From Eremomyces bilateralis CBS 781.70 (taxonomy: Eukaryota > Ascomycota > Dothideomycetes > Eremomycetales > Eremomycetaceae), in assembly GCF_010015585.1 (NCBI RefSeq), contig NW_022985088.1, forward strand, positions 250,678 through 314,677: 64,000 nucleotides of DNA, given 5' to 3'. Position numbers and translations under genes: made by a program. The notes beneath the pieces are model-generated. The model made no database searches. It saw only the letters and a program-made list of their open reading frames with translations, and was not told where the DNA came from. This document shows, one piece after another, positions 10,372 to 22,346 of the stretch. Each line of letters opens with the position of its first letter. The stretch's first letter is position 1.

Positions 10372-11763
10372 GGAAAATTTTGCGCACAGACCATCCACGC
10401 GTCTTTGTTGATTATTACCCAACCCTAAGCGGTCGTCAGAAAAAGCAAGACCAAGAATGTGCCGAAGTTTCCCCGCCCACGACCAAAATTGTGTGTAACG
10501 TAGGAAATTCAATCATTACCGCCATCATAATGGTTTGTACACGGTCTAAAGCTCGTCGAAACGAGCAATTAAGGGGAAATGCTACTCATCGTCATTATAC
10601 CGCTCTCGAAAAGGCGTGCCTTCGCGGTGAGATAGGCCGCTCGTCGTCAGCAATATGGGTTAGAGACCACGCGCTCTAATCGAGCGATTTTTCAGCGAAA
10701 TGGAGTCCCTAAATCGTCTGCATACCGCATCTTAAAGTCTAAAAGGGGCGATCGGCGTATATCTGATCAGGAAATGCGAGGGCGGAAGCCTCTTATCTCA
10801 CCTACCCAGCTCGCAGTCCTTGATCGCTTGGTTGAATCAATGGGTTGCGAAGAGAGGAATATCACGTGGGACGCATTGGCGTACGAGTCTGATACCGATT
10901 GCGCACCACGTACGATTCAAAGATCTATGGCGTCTATGGATTACCATAAGAGTATCGCCTGCAGAAAAGCTTGGGTTTCAAGGAAATTGGCATCTAAACG
11001 TGTTGCGTACGCGAAAATGATGTTAGAGAGGTATCCTACTGCAGACCATTGGAAACATGTTAGATTCAGCGATGAGGTCCATATCGGACTTGGGCCCCGA
11101 GGGAAGAATCTTATTATACGGAAACGAGGACAGCGGTACTGTTTGAATTGCATCCAACGGGTTTCAGATCCGGATGAAGCGGACAAGCGAAAAATCCACG
11201 CCTGGGCGGCTGTTGGGTACGATTTCCAAGGCCCTCTTGTTTTCTACGATGTTCCGACGAATAATACCGGTAAGATGTCGCAAGATGTCTACTTAAACAA
11301 GATCCTCAAACCTGTCGTTGGTCCTTGGGTTGCAAACAACGAGTATTTTGTATTAGAGGAGGACCAAGACTCTGGACACGCACCGCCAAGAACTACCAAA
11401 ACGAAGCCTTACCCGGAATTGAAATGGAAAGAGGAGATAGGGCTGCATTCCTATTTTAATTGCGCGGGGTCTCCAGACCTTGCGATCATCGAGGACTGTT
11501 TTCAATCTTAAAGGGGTATGTTCGCAAATACAGGCATTGGGAACCGGAGGAAACACGCCAATTGGCACAGGAGGCGTGGTATGAGTGTCTTGATCAAGAA
11601 TGGATTAACCAACGTGTCCTTACCATGCCTGATCGGTTACGGAAGGTTATTGAATCAGAGGGCCAGATGATTGCATACGGTAGGGGCATGGCCGGCCCAA
11701 ACCCGGGCTAACAGCCAGAATTTCGTAGGTATATACTCATTATCTAGGTGCGAATAGTCTCAA
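10372..11763 (+). mobile_element. Tc1/mariner-superfamily DNA transposon, inactive copy
   Basis: About 1.39 kb. Its interior encodes a DDE transposase in three frames (next entry). Candidate imperfect terminal inverted repeats are GGGAAAATTTTGCGCACAGA near 10372 and its rough complement ending at about 11763, which shares ATT-CGCAC and AGA. They are poorly conserved, so the ends are approximate, and no clean TA target duplication was confirmed. The 5' flank is an AT palindrome (TATTGAATATTCAATA). The copy lies between the Rpc9 gene and the transporter gene and interrupts neither. Confidence 0.72.
10530..11711 (+). pseudogene. Tc1/mariner transposase, frameshifted
   Basis: The reading frame runs from ATG 10530 (MVCTRSKARRNEQLRG), changes frame near 10,675, then runs to 11511, and changes again near 11,505 to end at 11711. 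The first part and its continuation SRAIFQRNGVPKSSAYRI look like the helix-turn-helix region. The DDE catalytic core is recognisable: VRFSDEVHIGLGPRG (first Asp), YFVLEEDQDSGHAPP (second Asp) and SPDLAIIEDCFQ (third acidic residue). The tail KGYVRKYRHWEPEETRQLAQ is family-like. At least two frameshifts and no dense run of stop codons imply a fairly young dead copy without heavy C-to-T mutation. Confidence 0.82.
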
Positions 11764-12157
11764 AAAACGATTGATTATATTTCACTTATTTTGTGTGGGT
11801 AGTTGTACGCATAGCCGTGGTTGAATACTAATTTGTATGTGTTGGGGCGCCAAGACCAATTTCTTGCTCTTGCTTTTTTTGTCGACCGCTGGGGGCCAAC
11901 TTCCTCATCAAATCCGTTCCAATAACTCCAGTGGCTTCCACACCACCACCTAATTGTGTGGTATTTTCGATCGAAAATGAAATAAATCCTATCTAAGCCT
12001 ACAGGTTTAACCGGTATACCAACATGTCTGAGTATTAGAGCTCAGCCAAAGCATTAGGCTCAGAAACAAATATATATTATTTCCTATTGTTCTTACTATT
12101 GTCCATCACTATTGTCCTACATCTGCTACCACCTCCGAAAATTCCTTGGGACAGGGC
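11764..12157. other. Intergenic, transposon 3' flank to transporter 3' end
   Basis: No gene is seen. The stretch is AT-rich and probably includes the transporter's 3' untranslated region and polyadenylation signals. Confidence 0.5.
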
Positions 12158-14155
12158 CTAGATGGTGTACCTAAATTCTGCGAGGCCCTCCAGAATCCGT
12201 TCGCCCCTGTTCGCCTGCTTGTTTCTCATCATATAGTAGAAAGCCAGTCCGATGCACATCAGGATCGTGGCGAGCTGGGTTGCCTGAAGACAAGTCAGCA
12301 AAAGTGCATCCAGTGGCAATGGCGAAGGTAGCTTACCACCGCAGCCCAGATTCCGCTCGTATAATGCGGCAACTCCTTCTCCATGAATGTCGTGCTGGCA
12401 TAAATGCCTCCAATGGCTCCAAACATGACCTGCATAGCTGAGGCGATCCTGGGGTTTAAGGTTAGAGTTTAGAAACAATAACTAGTAGTGTAGGGACTTA
12501 CGCTCGAGTGCTCTGGCCACGGATGTTATTCGCCTGCCATGCAAGCACCGTTGACAAACTGGCATTGCAACCCGCAGTTCCAAGGAAAACTCCGAAGTAG
12601 CGGGGACCAGTACCGTGAGCGTATCGAACGAGGATCATCCCGACGAGGGTAACAATAGACTGTAGGATGGCAAAAGGGGCTCGAGTGCGCCATCTGTCGG
12701 CCAACCAAGAACAAAAAATAGCAAATGGGACACTAGCCACGGCAGGAGGTGCGGCTAGTAGGAAAGTCTCGCTGACAGAATATCCAAAGGACTTAATGAT
12801 TATTGCAGAGAAGAAAGCAAATGCATAGATCCCTACAGCAGCGCTCATGAACATCAGGGCGCTTTATATGGGTTAGTAAAAAAAGGTTTAGACAGGTAGA
12901 TTCAGTGAAATCAGTGAAATCAGAAGGGTTGGGGGTTAGGTTGGGGGTTTGAAGCACAATACTTACAAAAGCCAGATCTCCCATTTGAGCAAACAGTGTT
13001 TGATCTTGGGCCAAGTAATCTCATCAAATTCAGCATCGCTACGATCGCGATTCAGGCGGTCGGTAATCATCTGGACCTCGTCCTCGTTCAAGAATGGCTT
13101 TCGGGATTTCAATACCTGGTCCGGAAATGGAACAATCAAGGCGTATCCTAAGGCAGCCAAGGCGACGGTGATTAGTCCTTCTATGACGAAAATCCATCGC
13201 CACCCACGTAAGCCACCAACTCCTTCCATCTGGATCAATCCATAGGCCAGTATGTTACCGAAACCATTTGATACGACGTTGACAGCATAGAACCAGGCGA
13301 TGCTAGAACCGTCAGTCGTCCTTCTATCGCAAATATCTGAAGAGGGGGGTGTACCGTTGCTGGACTTGATATCGTTCGTACCAGGAGCTGATGAGGTAGA
13401 CGCATCCAGGACTGCGTTGAACCGTTAGATCTGGATTACAGCGGACAACACTCTCTCAAAGAAGATGCGCACCATTGATCGCGGATAACTTACAAAAATC
13501 CCGCTTCGAAAACACCGACTAGCAAGCGGATAATGACAATAGGAATCCAATTATGGGCGAAACCGGCACACATGATGCAAACACCCCAGCCAAACGCGAG
13601 GAAGGCGAGGTACCGATGGGCCGGAACCTTGCGTAGGACGATGTTTGACGGAATTTCGAAGATGAAATACGTGAAGAAAAACACCAGGAGGGCGATTGAG
13701 TATCTGCGAAGGCATTTGTTAGGAAGATGATCCAATCGGAACGTCACCATGGAGCCGCTGGTACCTGTTGCCTTGATTGAATCCTAGATCAACATCCATT
13801 CCAGCAACGCGGGCATTGGAAAGCTGTGAGAAATTAGCCAAGGATCCCTATAGTTGCCAAATGGTGTTTCCCACATTTGTCCGATCAATACCACTGATAG
13901 AATACATAGCTCCCAAGATGGGGATGACCCTGATATCGATCTTGAGACTAGAGGTAGATAATTTAGCACCCTCCCTTCCGCATTGTGGTTTTCGACTCAC
14001 GTAAGCTTTTTTAGCCTTTTCAGGTATTCAGGGTTGTCATGAGCGATATCCTGGTTTGAGGAGCTTGCCTCGCCCTTTTCAACATGTTCGACGTGGCCGA
14101 TATATGGCTTGGGGTCAAGGTCGGCCGGATCGACGGAATGGTGCATCTCCTTCAT
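12158..14155 (-). CDS. MFS anion:cation symporter (Dal5/Tna1-type permease)
   Basis: Nine exons: 14155-14001, 13947-13875, 13823-13765, 13703-13494, 13411-13355, 13302-12967, 12861-12502, 12448-12337 and 12283-12158. All phases agree and give 495 aa. It belongs to the fungal family that takes up organic anions such as allantoate, nicotinate, pantothenate or biotin precursors at the plasma membrane. Marks are the first helix with YSISGIDRTNLSNARVAGMD, the loop FEIPSNIVLRKVPAHRYL, GVCIMCAGFAHNW, and LLVGVFEAGFFPGCVYLIS followed by SSWYERYQVQQRIAWFYAV. GLRGWRWIFVIEGLITV precedes the central cytoplasmic loop, and the C-terminal six helices follow. The N-terminal ~50 residues are hydrophilic. Substrate cannot be told from sequence. 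The nearby mariner copy does not disturb the frame. Confidence 0.9.
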
Positions 14156-16693
14156 GGCGGCGAATGACGACCTGCTTGTAAAGAGAATGGATATACCCGA
14201 TCTGAAAAAGATGGAAGGGCTAACTGTTTGGCGTTTCCTTGGGTGACGCGCTTGGGGAGAGCGGGTTTATCAATACGCGACTCTGCGTTCGAGACCATGC
14301 CCGAAGAATACCGGTTGACTGAAGCATGCCTGTCCTTTATCACCGCATTCTCGGATTGCCACATGGTCCACCATCCAAGGGCAGCAGGTACTTGCTGATC
14401 CTCATCCATACAAATTTCCCTCATCCCTACTGTGAATACGGAGTACTGGGAACTGGGAAGACGTTATCCCGTGCCAGTAGGTAGCACAGGGTACTTAGTG
14501 CATTCCCCGCAATCTCCACGCGGAAGCGCCAATAGGCATAAGGCAATAGTACCATCTTCAGCATTTCCCCGGAGCGATCCATGCCACTCTTCCCCGTTAC
14601 GTACATAGTATACACTGAGTCTCGGGTATCTTGGCATGACTAGTGGACGGCCTGGAATCTGGATAGTGGATTGAAATGGGGAAGAATTAAGAAATATTAA
14701 GCGTGCCGCTTCCCGCATTCCAGACTAGTGTGTTAGTCGCTTTCATAAACTTCGAATTATGTGCGGGACAGCTAGCAGGGCACAATCGTCCATACTCCAT
14801 CACGGGTACCGATTATAGTCCCTACGGCGACTTGATAGAACGCTGGATGAAATTTTAGACCACTGGTAGTGCAATATTCCTGTGAAAGAGATGGATAAAT
14901 ATGGAGAGCCGTATAGGTAACAATATCAGCTACCAGTGTCCAGCATTGATTGCTGAGATGGGGATCTCTGAGAACGGGAAATAAGTAACATCACTTCAGT
15001 TCTCGATGGAAGCATGGAAGTATGGAACGCAGTGGCCCCTCGTACTCCAGACACCGGGGTATTATTTCCGGACAGGGAGTATTATTTCTAGGCGGAATTG
15101 AGACGGACATGCCGGTAATTTCAGCTGGTTGGTCAATTGTATCGTCTGTCGGACAGGAGCATGGGGGGAATACAGCCGAATACAGCCGAATATGAGGAAT
15201 CAAGTTTCCAATGTTCAGGGATTTCCGGCTGAGGTGATCCTTTGGCATTTTGGGAAACATCGAGAAAGCCGAACCAATAGAGGAGACAGGAGATAGACGA
15301 GACAGACAGACAGTTCCAATCGACCAGACTAAATCTCAAGGAAGTAGATAGATCCGGGGTTCCGGTGATGTGGCTTGTCTGTGGATGTGCTCGGTAGGAT
15401 ACCTTAGTTCACGGATGAACTAACTACTGTTGACCAAAGCTTTCTGTCCGCGTTTCCCTTGTGGATTTTTGTGGTTTTCATGATTTCATCTGGCAACCCT
15501 GACTCAATCAACTGCTGTGCAGTTGACACTAATCCAGACAATACCTGCAGTAATTAGCGACTTCGTTGGGTTCGTATTCCGTACCTTATGGTGACTTGGT
15601 GAGATGGAAGTCAGAGGATGGGCTAAGAGGCAGGGGGCGGCGCGTATTCCGGATCCGGGAATAATAGATCCGCTAGGCTTAGCGGCTTAGCACTGAGATA
15701 TGTGGCGTTTGTTGCGGCCGTCGAGTCGTCAACGTCGCATTATTCAGACTTCACTACGGAGTAGACAACTCGACATCCAGCTCCCGTGCAAATTATCCGT
15801 CGTCATTCTTCAAGTATTCCCGTCACCATGCTGCGGGGATTTCGGCAATAAACTGCTTGTCCCTTGCCTCTCCACCGTTACATGCACGCAATTCAGCCAC
15901 TAACTACCCAAGTCCGAAAGTGGATGCCGTTGACCAAGCAAGATAAATACTCCAGAAGGCAGAATCGGAAACACCCCATCAGATCTGGCTGACTTCTCAG
16001 TTCTCAGTTCTCACCGATCACAGCTGAGTGCTGGCTCCCAGACGCCACTCGAGTTAGTGTCTTTCAGCTTTACCAGACCAATTTCTCCCCCCACTAAATC
16101 CTGATCTTGAGTTCTTGTCAGTTGAATACATACATAGTTCATGCACATGGCACAACTAGTACATGTAGGTTTGGGTTAATGAATATCTCCAGTACGTACT
16201 TGTTGACATGGTGGGTCGCACCCGATCGATGAATCTAGACCTGTGTACATAACCCCAGAGTACGGATAAGATGGGTTCAATACGAGGCTCTGTTGAGAAC
16301 GGCGAATTCGAACCTCTAGTGACCTGGTCTTCTAAAGTCTAGACTCGCTACTGCCGCAGGGAACGACTCTTCATCCGCGCCCTTAAAGTTCGACTAGTCT
16401 GGTGACTGATCCTTAGAATGTGTGTGAACCGCCATCCTTGGCAGCACCTGTAGATCGGCCGACCCGTAGAAGTTGAGGATGGGATGCATCTATGCTTGGT
16501 GGAATCCTGGATAGACAAAAGAGAGTAGCGAGATAGATTGAAATAGTGGATGTGCAGTTGCATCAGACGGAAAAGCATTCTTCGTTAAATTATGATTACG
16601 CTTCATTCGACAAAGCTCATACGCTAAAATTTCTTTTCCGTAGCGTTCGATACACATTACTGTTCTCTAGCTGCTCTTCCCTGGCCAATGATC
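14156..16693. other. Intergenic, 2.5 kb
   Basis: No gene recognised on either strand. It lies between the 5' end of the transporter and the 3' end of the peptidase gene. Small open frames have no motif. ACAGCCGAAT occurs twice in tandem near 15173-15191. A tRNA-like B box near 16,305 was examined and rejected. Confidence 0.5.
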
Positions 16694-19004
16694 CTAAGGT
16701 TTGATTATATTTGCTGCCCGAATAATGCCTTGAGCTGTCTTCGTGACCCATTCCTGTGCCATGTCGAAGTCCTTATATATCTCGACGGCCTCCGTGATTC
16801 CAGGGAAAGTAACAGGAGCATATCCTTCAAAAAGTCATTAGCAGTGTTAGTCGATGGCCGCAGATTGGAACCTACCAGTGTCTAGGCCAGGTGCAAATGC
16901 GACGTGTTGATAGAATTCCCGTTCGGGGAACCCTCCTTGGCTTGTGAAGCCTCTTTGGAAATCACGGTATTTATGATTCACAACGAGGAGCAAATCAGCA
17001 TCCTCGCCCTCCAGAGCTTTCTGTTCGAGTGCTTTAATTTCAATCGCTCGCCTCTCAAATTCGTCGATGGCGTGGGTGAGTTCAGTGAGGTCCACGCTCC
17101 CGCTGGTTGAAGAGATGGTCTTCTCGACGGCATCGAAATACTTCTTCAATTCCACTGTGTAATTAGGAAGGTCAAATGGGACGACCTCATCATCTGCGAG
17201 GTGATATGCCAACAGTGACAGATACTGTCCTACCGCTTTATGGACGGGGAATCCCGGGTCACCGTAAGTGGTCATCCAGTGCCAGGTGTCATAGTTCGAA
17301 TGATAGTGATAGATTGGATCTCCGGCACCTTGATCGCTCCCCACATCGAGCTAATCGGATGGTTAATATTCGTCCTCGGTTGGCGGATGGTCCTACTTAC
17401 TGAAGAGATGCCTTTGTGGAGGAAAGCAGTGTAGTCAGATCCGGAACCTAGGACCCCAACCTCACCCTCCGTCTCCTCAAACCAAACGTCATACATTGTC
17501 AAATTCAGAGCCCCATTTTTGGGCCAGATGACCTTCTTCATCGTCTCAATTGCAACTTTATGCAGCTCTGGGGTCGCTGAAAGTCCCGGGGAAGGTCCGG
17601 AGCACCCGACATCGATATTAAGATATGACACAGTGGTAGCTGAGAGCCATGGAATGTATTCTTCCACCCATTCGGTCGATCCGAGGAGGCCGTACTCCTC
17701 CGCGTCCCAGGATGCTAAAACAATGTTTCGTCGGGGTTTCCATCCGGTTTGAAGCAATTTACCAAAAGCTTTGGACAATTCCACCATGATTGCCGAGCCC
17801 GAATTCGGGTCCGCAGCCCCTCCGACAATCCAAGCATCTCTATGATTGCCGATTACGATGGTCTCATCGCTGTTCGTGCCGTTGATCCATGCAATGGCAT
17901 CCCAGATCGGCGTGATCGCATCTCGCATGACATTCGACATGGAGAGGACGGCACCTGGGGCGGGACCGGTGCTATAGGTGGAATTGAGAGCACCAACCCA
18001 ATTGGTACGATTGACTTCCGACCCATTGGTACCATGGCCGTCTAGGGCATTCAACAAAGGTTTTGCGTCCTGCCAGGAAAGTGGGAAAGATGGAATACGA
18101 GGCGTGACCGGTGACTTATCCGTACGAGGGCTGTCTTCCTTTGATGGATATCCAGGGGTCGTTGGGTCTCCTGGATAGGTAGAGAGGAATTGCACAGAGC
18201 CTCGTTGGGCAGACGTAGGATTTCTTGCGGGTCCCTCTGATACAGGTCGTTAGTCGACCTATAAGGAAAAGTGCCGTTGCTATGCATAAGAGTCGGCTAG
18301 TTACCTGGATATGCGGCATAGCCGTTTGCTTCAGTCACATTGCCGTCATCGGCAGTGTCGGTGAATATGACTGCTCCGATCATTCCGTAGTCTTGGGCAT
18401 TCTTAACTTTCAATCCTCGGAAAGGCCCTCCATACCTTGCAAGAGCAATTTTGCCTTCCAGCGGGACTCCAAGGGCGACGAGACGGTCAAAGTCCACTTG
18501 TTGTCCTCTACCGACGTAGACATATTCCGCCGAGGCATTTCCAGTAGCTGAATATCCGTGGAACACGGGGGCCGAATCTGGGGAGCCCGTTACCGAATCT
18601 TCTGCCAGTACATCTTCTTTCAACTTGGGATGAAACACGGACCCATTTCCGTAAGTAAGTGTGAGCGAGTTTGACACTGGGTAGTTCAGATACACAATAT
18701 ATTCTGCCAGGGAGGCCGTGAATCCGTTCTCAGCCCAGCGATCTGCTGTCCATTGCGCCTGGCTCTTATTGGTGCCGGCAATGTGCAACCCATGAGTATA
18801 ATAGTGGCTCCATTCAGAGAGCGACGTACTGTCGAACGAGTTGGACAGAATCGATTCGGTTTCTGACAACACCGGCGGGAATGGCGCATGAGGAGCTTGT
18901 CGCCTTGAGAGTGTTCGGCCTCTCTCCAAAAGATTTTTCTCGCGTATACATGCGTTCGCTTGGGCAAGCAACGATATCAGTGCAATTGAACGTGCCCCCT
19001 TCAT
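16694..19004 (-). CDS. Secreted M28 metallopeptidase, glutamate carboxypeptidase II-like
   Basis: Four exons, 19004-18305, 18236-17401, 17350-16876 and 16824-16694, giving 713 aa. It starts with a signal peptide (MKGARSIALISLLAQANA). A protease-associated domain follows (about 150-330, with YVGRGQQVDFDRLVALGV and EGPARNP). The M28 zinc domain comes next: IVIGNHRDAWIVGGAADPNS carries a zinc His and the bridging Asp, SWDAEEYGLLGS the catalytic Glu and a zinc Glu, YLNIDVG an Asp, and HYHSNYDTWHWM the last His. A transferrin-receptor-like dimerisation domain ends the protein. Many NxS/T sites fit secretion or the vacuole. Family members remove C-terminal Glu/Asp from peptides or folates; here a role in extracellular peptide use is inferred. 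Confidence 0.92.
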
Positions 19005-21135
19005 TGTTACAACGCTTGCTAGTGACGGGACAAGAAAACGGACTCAAGCAGTAACGACATTGTCAATCGAGTTCAGGTCGGACGGACGTCACTCCGGCTT
19101 TGTATTTATACCACCATCCGGGCATTTGGATAACCACCCAAGATGGCAACTATTGGCATTCGACTGTACAATCCCCGGACTCTTTTGTGCGGGACTCGTT
19201 GTCTCATCTAGGATAGTCCAACCCCACCGGGTTCAATTGCTGGGCGAAGGACCTTAGCATTGGCATTTTCGGAGCTTAGCCGCTTTTTCAGGAAGGTGAT
19301 TGTGAATCCAATTCCTAGACAACGTAGAAAGCGGCGTTGGAGCCGGTACAAAATAGTCAAGTCGAGAGAATAGTTGTGGCGATGATGCGCTTGGAATCGA
19401 CATGGATGGTGCATCGTGATCTGATCCGATGTGGGGGCCACGGAATGATTCCCAAGCAACTGATGTCATCCCCCAATGCTCCCGCTCGTCTTGCGGAGCA
19501 GAGGCAGATACCAAGTACATAGTCGATTTACTGTGTCTACTAATGTTCTGCAATAGAAGTGCCGTGCTCAATGATTCTCACTCGTACTCTCGTAGACCGG
19601 TGTTAGGACTAAGACGAGTGATTAGCACTGCAGATCGTTTCTCAATGCGGTTGACACCGGGAACCCAACTCTTGGGGGGAACAGGGTGATCTGCGTGAAC
19701 ATATCAGGTGTGTTGTTGAGCTGCATCGGTCAACGTTACATTCAGTCGAAGTCTGAAAAGCATCATCAGGACGTAGATCGTGCAATCCCTCTTGTGAAGC
19801 ACGCGACCGGATCAAGGGAAAGTGATGAAAGAACACAATGATTGGTACAGTCAACACGTACCGCCATGGAGCGGGAGGCCATCATGGCCATATCAATTGT
19901 CATTGCGGCAAACATTGAGTTTTGTTCTGTTTGTTGACAGAAGCTTCCTCTCCGGGCGCGGCCCAGGTATTGACGTCGATGTGTTCGTCATCCACCCCCA
20001 TTTTGGATATAGTCGGGCTAACAAAGCACTCAGTCAAGCTGCTAGTAGTTCATATCGAAGGATATGTGTATAGCTTAGTATCATTGATACCGATAACACT
20101 ATCTAAATCTTTTATCTGCGAAGTGGATGAAATCTTTTAGTGGTTCGGCAATGTTGAATTTGTTGAAGCGTCGTGAGCGTCCAACCACAATAGTAGCTGC
20201 TTTACGACCCTGTTGAGGGATTTGCAAGATAGATAACTAACTGTCCCGCAATTAACTTAATATAACTAGTTCGAGAACGAGCACCTCTAGGAGACTTACC
20301 GCAAATATGTTCGCTTGGGCGACAAAGGTATCAAGAGCTTCGTTGACCGGAGATTGGGGATCCTCATGAAATAAATAACTTCCCCTTTTCGAACTCGAAT
20401 AGATGTAAGTAAAGAACAGGTGGCGGCCGTCCAAGGTCCCCTAGGCAGAAACAAAAAGCTTCCAGCTTGCTATCCAAGCAAGATTGATAGGATTAGTCGG
20501 TCGGGATTATACGTCAATCCCGGCTCTGGAGAGACTCCGTTGACATCGGTTTTGCTGCCGGGGTTTTGGTTATGCGGCGGATAGCGTCCGTCCCTGCTAA
20601 ATAAATGGATAGAATCAGACACCTTCTCTTTGTTATCTAGTTCTGCCGGCCGGATCCAGATTCCATTAAGTCCTGTCACTGATACGATACTGGACGCATT
20701 TGTCACAATGAAGCCGCTCAGCGGTGAGACGAACTGATTGCCAATGATGCCTCCGATTGTGATTTTGTCACGCCATCAGTTACTCTGTGCGAAGGTACAA
20801 TAAGTACTGAGGGTGAGAAGCTCAATCCGCATGGGCGGAAGTGGCGTCGAAGTCGTTAGTTCAGCAAACCAACGTGGCCCAAGGTTTAGATTCGTCTGAA
20901 GATCGATGCCCTGTAAGAAATCCCTCGTGTATCTAATAGGGTTTTAGATGATGTCAGCATTTCTGGTGTGTATGAACTTTCACGATGTGAGCGTAATGAT
21001 TGCATCACCATTCCATCACTTTCGGTATGAAAATGTGAATTGTAGCTGTACTACCGTCCCAATCAAGATTCAGTAGAAGAATTCTAGAAATCACACCACT
21101 CACTCGGTAACCCGCTGCATCTCATAAGCACCAGT
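19005..21135. other. Intergenic, 2.1 kb, with an unrecognised open stretch
   Basis: The region separates the divergent peptidase and hemerythrin genes and should hold both promoters. On the minus strand a frame of about 98 codons is open from about 20762 to 20470 (includes SIVSVTGLNGIWIRPAELDN and DGRYPPHNQNPGSKT). Further peptide-like sequence lies on both sides, broken by stops. No start, splice pattern or family could be assigned, so it is not called as a gene; it may be a decayed one. Confidence 0.45.
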
Positions 21136-21869
21136 ATGTTGACCATTGGTTCCGCATCTTTGAGGGCAGCATTGATTTACACACGTTCCCGTGTCATTCA
21201 AATATCACTGAGTTCAAGAATTGCAGCCATGTCTACCATTTCAGACGCTATCACCAAGGACCACCGTGAGTTGGAGGCTTACTACAAGGAAGTGATCAAT
21301 TCGAGCGACCATGACCACCAGGAACGCTACGGCAATCAGTTCACTTGGGAGCTCGCTCGTCACTCCGTCGGAGAGGAACTCATAGTGTACCCGGCATTTG
21401 AGAAGTACATGGGAGGGAAAGGCCATGCAATGGCGGAAAAGGACCGGATAGAACATCATCGAGTGAGTCGCCCGAGAATAGAGCTTGGTTCATGCTCATG
21501 ATCCTAACCGACGTCTAGGTCAAGGAGATGCTCAAGGAATTCCAGAACATGCAGCCGAATGATCCCAACTATGTCCCGAAGTTGAAGGAGCTGTGGGGGA
21601 ACCTAGAGCAGCACATGAATGAGGAGGAGACGGACGACCTCCCTGCTCTGGAGCAAGCTCTTCAGAAGGCTAAAGGTGAATCGGAGTCCATGGCCAAGAC
21701 CTTCGGCTTCACCAAGATGCTAGTCCCCTCTCGAAGCCACCCGAGCGCTGGCGAACACCCACCATTTGAGACTGTTATGGGCCTCCTCACCGCTCCAATC
21801 GACCATATCGCCGACATATTCAGGAAGTTTCCTGATAAGACCATTTCACCCAATCCATCCACCAAGTGA
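21136..21869 (+). CDS. Hemerythrin-like (HHE cation-binding) protein
   Basis: Two exons, 21136-21462 and 21519-21869, giving 225 aa; starting at the internal ATG 21229 it would be 194 aa. The HHE ligand pattern of a di-iron four-helix bundle is clear: KDHRELEAYYKEV, WELARHSVGEELIVYPAFEK, KDRIEHHRVKEML and LEQHMNEEETDDLPALE. Such fungal proteins are thought to sense or store O2, NO or iron; the function is not proven. The first 31 residues (MLTIGSASLRAALIYTRSR...) have several Arg, no acidic residue and look like a mitochondrial presequence. The internal ATG has a better context (GCAGCCATGTCT). Both starts may be used. Confidence 0.88.
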
Positions 21870-22346
21870 AACATCACAGTGTGGACAGGAGGTGTTGTAT
21901 TCTAGCTCTTCATCACTGGCAGTGCAGCACCAACATGCACCATCTGTAGTATCAGTCGTAGTATTGTCAATGACATGGCAATCTGTATAATTGTATATCA
22001 TCCTAGCAGAATCCTTGATGGCCGCGAAGTGGTGGTTAGTAAAGAGTGATTTTGAGCATGGTTGTACTAAACGTTGGTGTGCGTGGACGAAATGAATGAG
22101 AGCGATATGGTTGAATAGCAAAACAAACCGGAAAGTTGTAAGTTGCGGCTTACCTAAGGTCACATGACTAGCGGAACGCGAGACGCGACCCGCCTGCATG
22201 GCTTCACCTCCTCCATTGATTCACGTGCTCCTCTTAAGTCTTGAATCTTTATGTCCACAACTGTCCAGTGAATCTCATACATACCTAAGTACCTGTATCT
22301 GTGGAGGTCCGAATCTTACTTCTTCATTGAAGGGAAAACCACCAGG
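21870..22346. other. Intergenic between hemerythrin-like and nse2 genes
   Basis: 477 bp, holding the 3' flank of the hemerythrin gene and the promoter of nse2. No other feature was recognised. Confidence 0.55.

Noticed and set aside
16295-16370. tRNA-like B box (GGTTCGAATTC on the minus strand) with an upstream hairpin
   Set aside because: The T-stem does not pair, no good A box lies at the right distance, and no acceptor stem could be formed.
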